Assembly: GCF_002754245.1 (NCBI RefSeq)
Contig: NZ_PEEX01000001.1
Coordinates: 1,282,001-1,346,000, forward strand
DNA length: 64,000 bases
Direction: 5' to 3'
From: Chryseobacterium sp. 52
Lineage (GTDB): Bacteria; Bacteroidota; Bacteroidia; Flavobacteriales; Weeksellaceae
A model generated the notes under the pieces. The model was not told where the DNA came from. It did no database searches and worked only from the letters and a program-made list of their open reading frames with translations. Positions 8,611 to 17,097 of the stretch are shown piece after piece. The translations under genes were made by a program, and so were the position numbers. Numbering within the stretch: the stretch's first letter is position 1; every line of letters begins with the position of its first letter.

Positions 8611-10523
8611 TATTGTAATATAAAGTTAACAATCAGTATAATTCCCACAGCTAAAGACATGATCAGAATATAAGTCTCTACATTTCCGTTCTGGATACGC
8701 TTCATCGCTTTTCCGCTGTCTTCAGCGCCTTCGCCTACGAAGTCTACAAAACGGTCTAAGATCCCTTTATCAAACATCTTTCCTCCGCGTCCTAATCCTT
8801 CAACAGTTTTTACAATCAATGCATTGTAAAGTTCGTCTACATATAGTTTTTTAGCAGAAAGCTTTTCCCATCCGGTATAGCTTTCTTCTGCGAGTGCCAT
8901 TTTTTTCTTTTTCACGTAGGTATTTTTTACGATGAACCATACGGAGAAGAACATCAGCACTGTTGCTGCTAATAATATCATTTCAGTCCCAAACGGAACT
9001 CCCGAAAGGGTAGCTTCCATTTGCTTAAAGCTTTCTTCGGTAAGAACAGGTTTCAGCCATTCCATCAATTTTGCATAATGACCATGTCCGATAAAGTGAG
9101 GAAGGTTAATCAAACCTCCAAGTACGGAAAGAATAGCCAATACAATCAATGGTAATGTCATACTGGACGGGCTTTCGTGTAAGTGGTGTTTTTGATCTTC
9201 CGTACCTCTGAACTCTCCGTGGAAAGTCAGATAGTATAGTCTGAACATATAGGTTGCAGTCATTGCCGCTAAAACAAATAAGATTACCCAGTAAATAGGG
9301 TTTTTAGCGAAAGCTGCTACTAAAATTTCGTCTTTAGAGATCATCCCTGAAAGTAAAGGAAAACCTGAGATGGCTAGTGTTCCGATCAGGAAAGTAGCGT
9401 GTGTAATTGGGATGTATTTTTTAAGACCTCCCATGAAACGCATATCCTGTTCGTTGCTCATGGCGTGGATTACAGAACCTGCACCTAAGAATAGTAATGC
9501 TTTAAAGAATGCGTGTGTCATAACGTGGAACATCGCAGTTGTATAAGCTCCCAATCCTAAAGCGATGAACATAAATCCAAGCTGTGAAACTGTAGAATAG
9601 GCCAATACTTTTTTGATGTCGTTCTGACGAAGTGCATAGAATCCTGCCAATGCAGCTGTTAAGAATCCGATGAATAAAATTCCTCCCTGAACGGTAGGTG
9701 CCAAAGTAAATAAGAAATTGGATCTTACTACCAAATAGATACCTGCTGTTACCATCGTTGCTGCGTGAATCAATGCAGAAACAGGAGTTGGCCCGGCCAT
9801 CGCATCCGGTAACCATGTATATAAAGGAACCTGAGCAGATTTACCGGTAGCACCGATAAATAAACTCGCCGTAATAAAGATAATTACTGTTCCGTCTAAT
9901 TCAAATTTTGAAGAGTTCTGTGCTACCGTAAGGTAATCCACTGCATTGGTTTGAGAGGCGATCATGAAGATCCCGATCAATAATGCAAGGTCACCAATTC
10001 TGTTCATGATGAAAGCTTTTCTTGCTGCTTTACCGTATTCTTCATTGGTATACCAGAATCCGATCAATAAGTAAGAACAAAGACCTACACCTTCCCATCC
10101 GATGAACAGGATCAGGTAGTTGCTTCCCATCACTAAAAGTAACATAGAGAAGATGAAAAGATTCAGATAAGTAAAGAACTTATAGAAACCTTTGTCGTGG
10201 CTCATATACCCGATAGAGTACAGGTGGATCAATGAACCGATACCGGTGATGATCATCACCATCATTAAAGAAAGCTGATCAATCTGGAATCCGACGTTGA
10301 TCTGGATCCCGTTTACTGTAAACCACTCAAAAGCTTTTACGATGACAGGCTGGCTTTCAGAATCAAATTTCATGAAAAGACTTACAGCGATACAGAAAGA
10401 TCCGAAAACCATTGCCGTAGCCAGAGAGCCTACGAAAATTTTTGGAAGATTTTTCCCGAATAAACCGTTAATAAGAAACCCTAATAGTGGTAAAAGTACT
10501 ATTGCATACACTAAATTTTCCAT
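8610..10523 (-). CDS. nuoL: NADH-quinone oxidoreductase subunit L
   Basis: A 637-aa polytopic membrane protein, the distal proton-pumping subunit with the lateral helix of complex I. Conserved blocks include WEGVGLCSYLLIGFWY near residues 143-158, GKSAQVPLYTWLPDAMAGPT near 227-246, and KKVLAYSTVSQLGFM near 305-319. The C-terminal extension expected for the long amphipathic helix and last membrane segment is present. It sits 3 bp downstream of nuoK. Confidence 0.97.
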   Translation of the reverse strand: MENLVYAIVLLPLLGFLINGLFGKNLPKIFVGSLATAMVFGSFCIAVSLFMKFDSESQPVIVKAFEWFTVNGIQINVGFQIDQLSLMMVMIITGIGSLIHLYSIGYMSHDKGFYKFFTYLNLFIFSMLLLVMGSNYLILFIGWEGVGLCSYLLIGFWYTNEEYGKAARKAFIMNRIGDLALLIGIFMIASQTNAVDYLTVAQNSSKFELDGTVIIFITASLFIGATGKSAQVPLYTWLPDAMAGPTPVSALIHAATMVTAGIYLVVRSNFLFTLAPTVQGGILFIGFLTAALAGFYALRQNDIKKVLAYSTVSQLGFMFIALGLGAYTTAMFHVMTHAFFKALLFLGAGSVIHAMSNEQDMRFMGGLKKYIPITHATFLIGTLAISGFPLLSGMISKDEILVAAFAKNPIYWVILFVLAAMTATYMFRLYYLTFHGEFRGTEDQKHHLHESPSSMTLPLIVLAILSVLGGLINLPHFIGHGHYAKLMEWLKPVLTEESFKQMEATLSGVPFGTEMILLAATVLMFFSVWFIVKNTYVKKKKMALAEESYTGWEKLSAKKLYVDELYNALIVKTVEGLGRGGKMFDKGILDRFVDFVGEGAEDSGKAMKRIQNGNVETYILIMSLAVGIILIVNFILQ

Positions 10524-10526
10524 TCC

Positions 10527-10856
10527 TTATCCTCTTAATTTATTAAATATACTAACATCCACAGAACGGGTATTTCTATATAGCATAGCAATAATTGCCA
10601 GACCTACCGCTACTTCAGCGGCGGCTACCACCATAATGAAGAAAACTAAAAGCTGTCCGTCTCCGTTGCCTTTATACGCTGAAAAAGCAGCTAATAAAAG
10701 GTTTACAGAATTCAGCATAAGCTCTACACAGCCCAAAATAACAATAGCGTTTTTTCTTAACAATACTCCCAACACGCCCAGACTGAACAATACTGAAGAA
10801 AGAATGATGAAATAGTTAAGAGGGACGCTTTGTATAAATGTATTTACTTCTCCCAT
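10527..10856 (-). CDS. nuoK: NADH-quinone oxidoreductase subunit K
   Basis: A 109-aa protein with three membrane segments, the usual size for NuoK. The conserved acidic residues of helices two and three are visible in ILGCVELMLNSVNLLL and in VAAAEVAVGLAII. These acids take part in the proton pathway at the junction of the membrane arm. It is tightly packed between nuoJ and nuoL. Confidence 0.95.
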   Translation of the reverse strand: MGEVNTFIQSVPLNYFIILSSVLFSLGVLGVLLRKNAIVILGCVELMLNSVNLLLAAFSAYKGNGDGQLLVFFIMVVAAAEVAVGLAIIAMLYRNTRSVDVSIFNKLRG

Positions 10857-10860
10857 AATT

Positions 10861-11358
10861 TTATAAATCTTTTTTACCGATTAATACCGCACCTACAATA
10901 CCTGCCAAAATTAGGATGGATGCAAGCTCAAACGGTAAAACATATTGATTAAACAAAAGTCTGCCCAGATTTTTAGTAAGACCTACACCTTTGTCTACAT
11001 TTTCAACAACAATGTGATTGTCCTGAACACCTCTGAATACGCCTAAAACTCCAATTAATAAAAGACCGGCTGTAAAAACTCCAACAAACTTTAAAGTATT
11101 GTTCTTCTTACTTTCGTCTTGCTTATTAAGGTTTAGCATCATCAGGATATAAAGGAATAATACCATGATAGCTCCTGCGTACACAATAATCTGAATAATT
11201 GCCAGGAACTGAGCATTCAGAAGAATGTACATTCCTGCAATTGAAAACATCGTAACAATTAATGACAAAATAGCATAGAGCGGATTTCTTGCAAATACAA
11301 AATACACTGCACTAGCTACTGCTAAAAACGCCACCAAGAAAAATAAAAACTGATCCAT
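10861..11358 (-). CDS. nuoJ: NADH-quinone oxidoreductase subunit J
   Basis: A 165-aa protein with five predicted membrane segments, matching NuoJ. The conserved third-helix block LAIIQIIVYAGAIMVLFLYI near residues 52-71 is clear. It lies between nuoI and nuoK, with its start overlapping the nuoI stop by one base, the canonical order for complex I operons. Confidence 0.95.
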   Translation of the reverse strand: MDQFLFFLVAFLAVASAVYFVFARNPLYAILSLIVTMFSIAGMYILLNAQFLAIIQIIVYAGAIMVLFLYILMMLNLNKQDESKKNNTLKFVGVFTAGLLLIGVLGVFRGVQDNHIVVENVDKGVGLTKNLGRLLFNQYVLPFELASILILAGIVGAVLIGKKDL

Positions 11359-11915
11359 TATTTTACCGCATTTTTTTGTTTCTCGGATTGTCTTGTTGTA
11401 ATATCAATCCTTTCATTTATTTTTTCAACCAATTTATCTTTTCCATAGATGAAAGATCCTCTGTTGGTTTCTACATCTACCAATCTGTCTGTAAGATAAA
11501 TAGCAGATTTCGGACAGGCTTCTTCACACATCCCACAGAAAATACATCTCAGCATATTGATTTCATATACCGATGCATATTTTTCTTCTCTGTAAAGCCC
11601 TTTTTCCTCCTTCGTTCTTTCTGAAGCTGTCATTGTAATAGCTTCTGCAGGACAGGCTACGGCACAAAGTCCACAAGCTGTACATCTTTCTCTGCCTTCT
11701 TCGTCTCTTTTCAAAACGTGCTGACCTCTCCAGATGGTTGCTCTTGGCTTCTGTACTTCCGGATACGAATATACTGCGGGAGCACCTTTTATCACGGTTC
11801 TTACAGCATGCTTAAATGTAATCCCCATCCCTGTAAAAATGGCAGGTAAGTAGATTTTTTCAGCAAGGGTCATTTCTTTATTGGAAACAACTTTTGATCT
11901 GTTCGTAAGTTTCAT
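11358..11915 (-). CDS. nuoI: NADH-quinone oxidoreductase subunit I (two 4Fe-4S clusters)
   Basis: A 185-aa peripheral-arm subunit that carries clusters N6a and N6b. Two ferredoxin motifs are visible: CTACGLCAVACPAEAI at about residues 79-94 and CIFCGMCEEACPKSAI at about 124-139. It passes electrons from the NuoG side to NuoB. Length is typical for Bacteroidota. It lies 58 bp downstream of nuoH. Confidence 0.96.
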   Translation of the reverse strand: MKLTNRSKVVSNKEMTLAEKIYLPAIFTGMGITFKHAVRTVIKGAPAVYSYPEVQKPRATIWRGQHVLKRDEEGRERCTACGLCAVACPAEAITMTASERTKEEKGLYREEKYASVYEINMLRCIFCGMCEEACPKSAIYLTDRLVDVETNRGSFIYGKDKLVEKINERIDITTRQSEKQKNAVK

Positions 11916-11973
11916 TTATTTTAATTTTTTTAGGCTGAACTTTTATTCAGCATTAAAAATATATTCTTATCTC

Positions 11974-13038
11974 TTAGTTTGCAAATGCTAAAATTACAGC
12001 ACCTGTGATTAACAAGTTGACCAATGCCATTGGAATTAAAGTTTTCCATCCTAAATGCATTAACTGGTCGTATCTGAATCTTGGAAGTGTCCATCTGATC
12101 CACATAAAGATCAGAATTCCGATTACTGTTTTTGTTAAGAATGCTACAACACTCAAGATTCCTGCAGCGTTTTCTCCCCAGTTCTGAGTTACCCATTCAA
12201 TTCCCGGATAGTTATATCCACCGAAGAAAAGAACCACCATAAAGGCATTGGAGATAAACATGTTCACATATTCACCGAACATATATAGTCCCAATTTCAT
12301 AGAAGAATATTCTGTAGAATATCCTGTTACCAGTTCAGATTCACATTCAGGTAAATCGAAAGGGTGTCTGTTGGTTTCTGCCAAAGCTGCTACGAAGAAT
12401 ACAAGGAAGGCAATCGGCTGATAGAAAATATTCCAGTTCATACCGGATCCCCAAGGAATAATTCCCCAAAGTTTTCCTGTGGTCTGAGATTCAGTAATTT
12501 CTTTTAAATCTAGACTTCCCGTCATCATGATGATAGAAAGTAATGCCAGTCCCATTGCCAGTTCGTAAGAAATCATCTGAGAAGAAGCACGGATAGCACC
12601 CAATAATGAATATTTGTTATTCGAAGCCCAACCTCCGATCATGATTCCGTAAACACCAATGGAAGCCATTCCGATGATGAAAAGTACACCAACGTCAATG
12701 TTGGCCACCTGTAAATCAAAAGAAGTACCTGCAATATTTAAACTTTTACCCCAAGGAATAACTGCTCCTGTGATCAATGAAATAAACATTACCAAAGCCG
12801 GTCCTAATACGAAAAGAAACTTTTCTGCATTGGCAGGGGTAAAATCTTCCTTAAAGAAAAACTTCCCACCGTCGGCAAGAGGCTGCAGTAATCCGAAAGG
12901 TCCGGCTCTGTTGGGACCAATTCTATCCTGCATGATAGAGGCAACTTTTCTTTCTGCCCAGGTAGAGTAGGCTGCTATCGTTAATGATAACAGGAAAAGT
13001 GCGAGTACAAGTATAAGTTTAAATGTTAGTAAATCCAT
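11974..13038 (-). CDS. nuoH: NADH-quinone oxidoreductase subunit H
   Basis: A 354-aa protein with about eight membrane segments that forms the quinone chamber roof of complex I. Typical blocks are AERKVASIMQDRIGPNRAGP near residues 29-48, AETNRHPFDLPECESELVTG near 220-239, and YSSMKLGLYMFGEYVNM near 244-260. Length is normal. It lies between nuoG and nuoI. Confidence 0.97.
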   Translation of the reverse strand: MDLLTFKLILVLALFLLSLTIAAYSTWAERKVASIMQDRIGPNRAGPFGLLQPLADGGKFFFKEDFTPANAEKFLFVLGPALVMFISLITGAVIPWGKSLNIAGTSFDLQVANIDVGVLFIIGMASIGVYGIMIGGWASNNKYSLLGAIRASSQMISYELAMGLALLSIIMMTGSLDLKEITESQTTGKLWGIIPWGSGMNWNIFYQPIAFLVFFVAALAETNRHPFDLPECESELVTGYSTEYSSMKLGLYMFGEYVNMFISNAFMVVLFFGGYNYPGIEWVTQNWGENAAGILSVVAFLTKTVIGILIFMWIRWTLPRFRYDQLMHLGWKTLIPMALVNLLITGAVILAFAN

Positions 13039-13140
13039 TTTATTGTTATAGATGTTAGATATGAGATGTCAGATGCCGGATATCAGATACAAAATAGGTC
13101 TGAAATCTGGAGTCTGAGATCTGATGTCTTAAAATTAAAT
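13039..13140. repeat. nuoH-nuoG spacer with repeated AGATRT-like words
   Basis: About 70 bp of this spacer consist of imperfect short repeats built from words such as GAGATGTCAGATG, GGATATCAGATAC and GAGATCTGATGTC. No ORF is present. The pattern is unlike the coding DNA around it and resembles the repeats in the nuoN-nuoM spacer. Confidence 0.5.
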
Positions 13141-14139
13141 TTATTTTTCGTCTTTTTCACTGATTTCTTTCGCCATAGGATTGTCTAAGACTCTTAGCTC
13201 ATCCTTAGGTTTTTCGTAGTGGTTCAATGAAATTACTGAGTGTCTGTCGATATGTCTAGGACCTTCAATATTCCAGTCAGACAGTTCTTTTCTTTCGAAA
13301 CGACAAGTATCACAGATAAATTCTTCAACTTCACCCCACTGGTCTTTTCTTGCAGTGACTCTTACAATTTCGTCACCTTTCATCCAAACTACAGCTTTTC
13401 CAGAACATTTTCCACATGTACAAGAAGCATTCATTGGTTTTGTGAACCAAACTCTGCTTGCAAAACGGGATGTTCTGTCTGTTAAGGCTCCCACCGGGCA
13501 CACATCAATAATGTTTCCGATGAAGTCATTGTCTAAAGCTTTATTTAAATAGGTAGAAATTTCAGCGTGATCTCCTCTGAAAAGAATTCCGTGATCTCTT
13601 GAATCTGTAAGCTGATTAGCGGTAAGTACGCATCTTGCACAAAGAATACAACGGTTCATATTCAACTTGATATTCGGACCAAGATCGTCTGCTTCGTATG
13701 TATTTCTTTCAAACTCAGTTCTGGTCTGAAGGTTTCCATGCTCATACCCAAGATCCTGAAGGTGACATTCACCAGCCTGGTCACAAACCGGGCAATCCAA
13801 AGGGTGGTTCACCAAAAGAAATTCGGTAACTGCTTTTCTACCTTCCTGAGCTTTTTCAGACGAAAGGTTTTTCACTTCCATACCGTCCATTACGTTAGTT
13901 CTGCAACTTGCAACTAATTTTGGCATAGGGCGAGGATCTGCTTCTGATCCTTTTGAAACTTCGACTAAGCAAGTTCTACATCTCCCTCCACTGGTCTCCA
14001 ATTTGCTGTAATAGCACATTGCAGGAGGTACAGATTTTCCACCAATTTGTCTGGCAGCTTCCAAAATAGAAGTCCCAGGCAAAACTTCAGCAGTCTGTCC
14101 GTCTATAGTTATTTTGAATTTTTTAACCTCTTCGCTCAT
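13141..14139 (-). CDS. nuoG: Short NuoG-like Fe-S subunit of complex I
   Basis: Only 332 aa, against about 700-900 aa for full NuoG. The N-terminal 2Fe-2S ferredoxin domain (cysteines in CYYSKLETSGGRCRTCLVEV), the HPLDCPVCDQAGECHLQD block for the His-Cys cluster, and the CILCARC...IIDVCPVGAL 4Fe-4S motif are all present. A further cysteine set (CTCGKC and CDTCRFER) lies near the C-terminus. The molybdopterin-oxidoreductase-like domain is missing. There is a proper stop and the next operon gene follows, so this looks like the natural reduced form seen in Flavobacteriia rather than a recent truncation. Confidence 0.9.
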   Translation of the reverse strand: MSEEVKKFKITIDGQTAEVLPGTSILEAARQIGGKSVPPAMCYYSKLETSGGRCRTCLVEVSKGSEADPRPMPKLVASCRTNVMDGMEVKNLSSEKAQEGRKAVTEFLLVNHPLDCPVCDQAGECHLQDLGYEHGNLQTRTEFERNTYEADDLGPNIKLNMNRCILCARCVLTANQLTDSRDHGILFRGDHAEISTYLNKALDNDFIGNIIDVCPVGALTDRTSRFASRVWFTKPMNASCTCGKCSGKAVVWMKGDEIVRVTARKDQWGEVEEFICDTCRFERKELSDWNIEGPRHIDRHSVISLNHYEKPKDELRVLDNPMAKEISEKDEK

Positions 14140-14182
14140 ATTCTATGCTTTCGCTTATGCTTTTAGGGCGTTAAGCTATATT

Positions 14183-15112
14183 TTAATTATACTTCTTCGT
14201 GTTAAATGTATATCCGACTCCTGCCAGAACCTGTCCGAAAACAAAATCCTGACGGGCTTTATCCGGTTTGTTATTCAATGTGGTTTTAATATCCCACATA
14301 TTGATATATCCGGCTTTACCTTCTACTCTGATCATCCAGTTTTTCCAGAAAACCAGGTTAAGACTGGATCTAAGATCGGTACCCATACCTGCCACATGAA
14401 AACGGTCGCTTCTTTCATTTCCAAAAAGCTTGATGTTACTTTTAGGAAACATCACCCCGATTCCTGCTCCATAAGACCATACTAAATCTATATTTTTTTT
14501 ATGAATAAGATTTTTATATTTCTCAAGACCTAAGTTTTCATAATTAAGTCCGTCTGTATGCTCGAAAGTAAGAAACTGTGTATCGGCTAAATTAACCTGT
14601 CCGTTCTGTACCATTCCTGCATATTTAGGATCTGAAATTGTTCCTGAAAAATCAACTGTCTGGTCCTGTTTCATTACATATTTCATATGATCAATCCCTA
14701 AAACAAGGGCCAGATTATCTTTTATAAAATACCCGAGTCTGAAATTATACTGCGTTACGGTAAACCAGCTTGGATCAATATAAACGATTCCAAATTTTGT
14801 AGGCTTATCTCTTGCCTGTACATTATTCAGCTGAAAATCATACCCGTTTCCGGTAAAATGGATATCAGAATTACTGAAAGCCCCTCTGTTCCATCCGTAA
14901 AAAACAAATACCTGACCTTTTTTGCTTAATGGTAAAGGTTTTTCTTTCTTTTCTGTCTGATAAGGAGTCGTTTTAATTACAGCCTTCTTACTATGATCAC
15001 CATATATGCCTTCTAAATCTTGCATTGATGCTGCTTGTATAGTATCACTAGTTTTTCTTTGAGCAAATACAAGATTCGACGTCATTAAGCCGAGTACCAA
15101 TAATTTTTTCAT
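14183..15112 (-). CDS. Outer-membrane beta-barrel-like protein inside the nuo operon
   Basis: 309 aa from the ATG at 15112, chosen because it begins MKKLLVLG and starts a good signal peptide ending ...NLVFA-QRKTSD. A longer frame would run back into nuoF. After a low-complexity region the protein alternates aromatic and polar residues in strands (VFVFYGWNRGAF, FTVTQYNFRLGYFIKDNLAL) and ends in a strand with aromatic residues (LAGVGYTFNTKKYN), which suggests an outer membrane barrel. It begins 1 bp after the nuoF stop and lies before nuoG. No role in complex I is known. Confidence 0.75.
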   Translation of the reverse strand: MKKLLVLGLMTSNLVFAQRKTSDTIQAASMQDLEGIYGDHSKKAVIKTTPYQTEKKEKPLPLSKKGQVFVFYGWNRGAFSNSDIHFTGNGYDFQLNNVQARDKPTKFGIVYIDPSWFTVTQYNFRLGYFIKDNLALVLGIDHMKYVMKQDQTVDFSGTISDPKYAGMVQNGQVNLADTQFLTFEHTDGLNYENLGLEKYKNLIHKKNIDLVWSYGAGIGVMFPKSNIKLFGNERSDRFHVAGMGTDLRSSLNLVFWKNWMIRVEGKAGYINMWDIKTTLNNKPDKARQDFVFGQVLAGVGYTFNTKKYN

Positions 15113-15113
15113 T

Positions 15114-16472
15114 CTAAGCATTATTTTCAACAGCAGGAATTGGATCTGCATAATGTGCCAATCCGTAATTTTGTGTCTGAGATAATTCAGGATTTTTCAC
15201 ATGCCATTCGAACTCGTCTCTGAAGTGACGGATTGCTGCTGCCACAGGCCATGCCGCTGCATCACCTAATGGACAGATGGTATTTCCTTCAATTTTTCTC
15301 TGTATATCCCAAAGAAGGTCAATGTCTTCCATTTTTCCTTCTCCTTTTTCTATCTTTTTCAAGATCTTATGCATCCATCCCGTTCCTTCACGGCAAGGTG
15401 TACATTGTCCACAACTTTCGTGATGATAAAATCTCGCTAAAGTCATGGTATGTTCTACGATGCACTGGTCTTCATCCAATACAATGAAACCTCCTGAACC
15501 CATCATCGTTCCGGTAGCGAAACCACCATCAGCTAAAGATTCATAGTTCATATATCTTGGTTCTCCATTTACGGTTCTCAATAATAAATTAGCAGGAACA
15601 ATAGGAACTGAGCTTCCTCCAGGGATACAAGCTTTTAATTTTTTTCCGTCTTTAATTCCGCCGCAGTATTCATCAGAATAAATGAATTCTTCAACCGTAA
15701 TGGTCATATCTATTTCGTAAACTCCGGGTTTGTTGATGTTCCCACAAGCCGAAATTAATTTCGTTCCTGTAGATCTTCCTACCCCGATTTTGGCATATTC
15801 AGCTCCTGTAATATCAATGATTGGAACGATTGCTGCGATAGATTCTACGTTATTTACAACCGTAGGTCTTTCCCAAAGTCCTTTTACGGCCGGGAAAGGT
15901 GGTTTTAATCTTGGGTTTCCTCTTTTTCCTTCAAGGGATTCAAGCAATGCCGTTTCTTCACCGCAGATATAAGCTCCACCACCTCTCTGAACATAAATTT
16001 CACAATCGAAACCTGTTCCTAAGATGTTTTTACCTAAAAATCCTGCTGCTTTAGCTTCTTCAATAGCTTCTTCTAAAATATCAGGAATCCACGAATATTC
16101 TCCACGGATGTAGATATAAGAAACATTTGAACCTAAAACAAAAGATGAGATCAACATTCCTTCGATCAATAAATGAGGAAGATATTCCATCAGATATCGG
16201 TCTTTGAATGTTCCTGGTTCAGATTCATCGGCATTTACTACTAAGTGTCTTGGAACGCCTTCCGGTTTTGCCAGAAAGCTCCATTTCATCCCGGTTGGGA
16301 ATCCAGCGCCACCACGTCCACGAAGTCCGGAAGTTTTTACTTCTTCCAGAATTTCTTCAGGTGTCATTTTTAAGGCTTTTTCTGCAGCTGTGTAACCTCC
16401 CTGTTTACGGTACGTTTCAAAGTAGCGAATACCTTCTATATGTGCATCTTTAAGTAAAAGTTTTTTACTCAT
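15114..16472 (-). CDS. nuoF: NADH-quinone oxidoreductase subunit F (NADH-binding)
   Basis: A 452-aa subunit of the NADH dehydrogenase module. The FMN/NADH site is marked by GLRGRGGAGFPTGMKWSF near residues 49-66 and by EPGTFKDR and GGGAYICGEETAL. The 4Fe-4S cluster N3 motif CGQCTPCREG lies near residue 355 with a further cysteine in NTICPLGD. It oxidises NADH and passes electrons to the Fe-S chain. Length is typical. It sits 12 bp after nuoE. Confidence 0.97.
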   Translation of the reverse strand: MSKKLLLKDAHIEGIRYFETYRKQGGYTAAEKALKMTPEEILEEVKTSGLRGRGGAGFPTGMKWSFLAKPEGVPRHLVVNADESEPGTFKDRYLMEYLPHLLIEGMLISSFVLGSNVSYIYIRGEYSWIPDILEEAIEEAKAAGFLGKNILGTGFDCEIYVQRGGGAYICGEETALLESLEGKRGNPRLKPPFPAVKGLWERPTVVNNVESIAAIVPIIDITGAEYAKIGVGRSTGTKLISACGNINKPGVYEIDMTITVEEFIYSDEYCGGIKDGKKLKACIPGGSSVPIVPANLLLRTVNGEPRYMNYESLADGGFATGTMMGSGGFIVLDEDQCIVEHTMTLARFYHHESCGQCTPCREGTGWMHKILKKIEKGEGKMEDIDLLWDIQRKIEGNTICPLGDAAAWPVAAAIRHFRDEFEWHVKNPELSQTQNYGLAHYADPIPAVENNA

Positions 16473-16484
16473 CGTATATTTTAA

Positions 16485-16994
16485 TTAATCTAAAGCAACT
16501 TGTCCCTGTCTGCAAAGATCAAGGATTTCGTCTACTTTTTCTATCGTTAAATTTTCATGAAAGAATTTTCCAAGCTGAAGCATCGGTGCATATCCGCATG
16601 CGCCAAGACATTCAGCAGGCTTTAAAGTAAACATACCGTCTTCAGTAGTTTCTCCATCCTTAATGTTCAGTTTGGTTCTGATATGATCAAGAATTTTCTC
16701 GCTTCCGCAAACCATACAAGGTCCCGTTCTGCATACTTCCAAAACATATTTACCAACCGGCTTCATATTGAACATGGTATAAAAAGTAGCTACTTCATAT
16801 ACTTCAATTGGCTTAATACTTAATAATTCAGCAACATAATCCATCACAGGAACGTCTAACCATCCTCCGAATTCTTTCTGTGCTAAGTGAAGTACAGGAA
16901 GAAGAGCAGACTTTTGTCTTCCTTCAGGATATCTTGTGATAATTTTGTGTACCTGTTCTAAACTTTCCGGTTTAAAAGCTATTGTTTCGCTCAT
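16485..16994 (-). CDS. nuoE: NADH-quinone oxidoreductase subunit E (2Fe-2S)
   Basis: 169 aa from the ATG at 16994. The frame is open for 20 codons further upstream, but MSETIAFKP is the expected start and the upstream part lies in a repeat-like spacer. The thioredoxin-like 2Fe-2S site is complete: the first pair lies in CRTGPCMVCG and the second in ECLGACGYAP. It pairs with NuoF in the NADH dehydrogenase module. It is followed after 12 bp by nuoF. Confidence 0.95.
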   Translation of the reverse strand: MSETIAFKPESLEQVHKIITRYPEGRQKSALLPVLHLAQKEFGGWLDVPVMDYVAELLSIKPIEVYEVATFYTMFNMKPVGKYVLEVCRTGPCMVCGSEKILDHIRTKLNIKDGETTEDGMFTLKPAECLGACGYAPMLQLGKFFHENLTIEKVDEILDLCRQGQVALD

Positions 16995-17097
16995 TTTTTT
17001 AAATGTATTATTGTACGATGTACAATGTACTAATGACTTTTTTATTTTGTCCATTGTAAAATCATGAATACGCTTTACAATGATACTTTTTACAATT
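16995..17097. repeat. nuoE-nuoD spacer with inverted and direct repeat words
   Basis: The spacer includes GTACGATGTACAATGTAC and several copies of TTTACAAT or its complement ATTGTAAA. Together these could fold in several ways. No separate ORF is supported. Confidence 0.45.

Noticed and set aside
9502..9816. 104-aa frame inside nuoL
   Set aside because: It is a shadow frame of a clear nuoL sequence.
15113..15151. N-terminal extension of the outer-membrane-like protein into nuoF
   Set aside because: The extension overlaps nuoF and the signal peptide starts at 15112.
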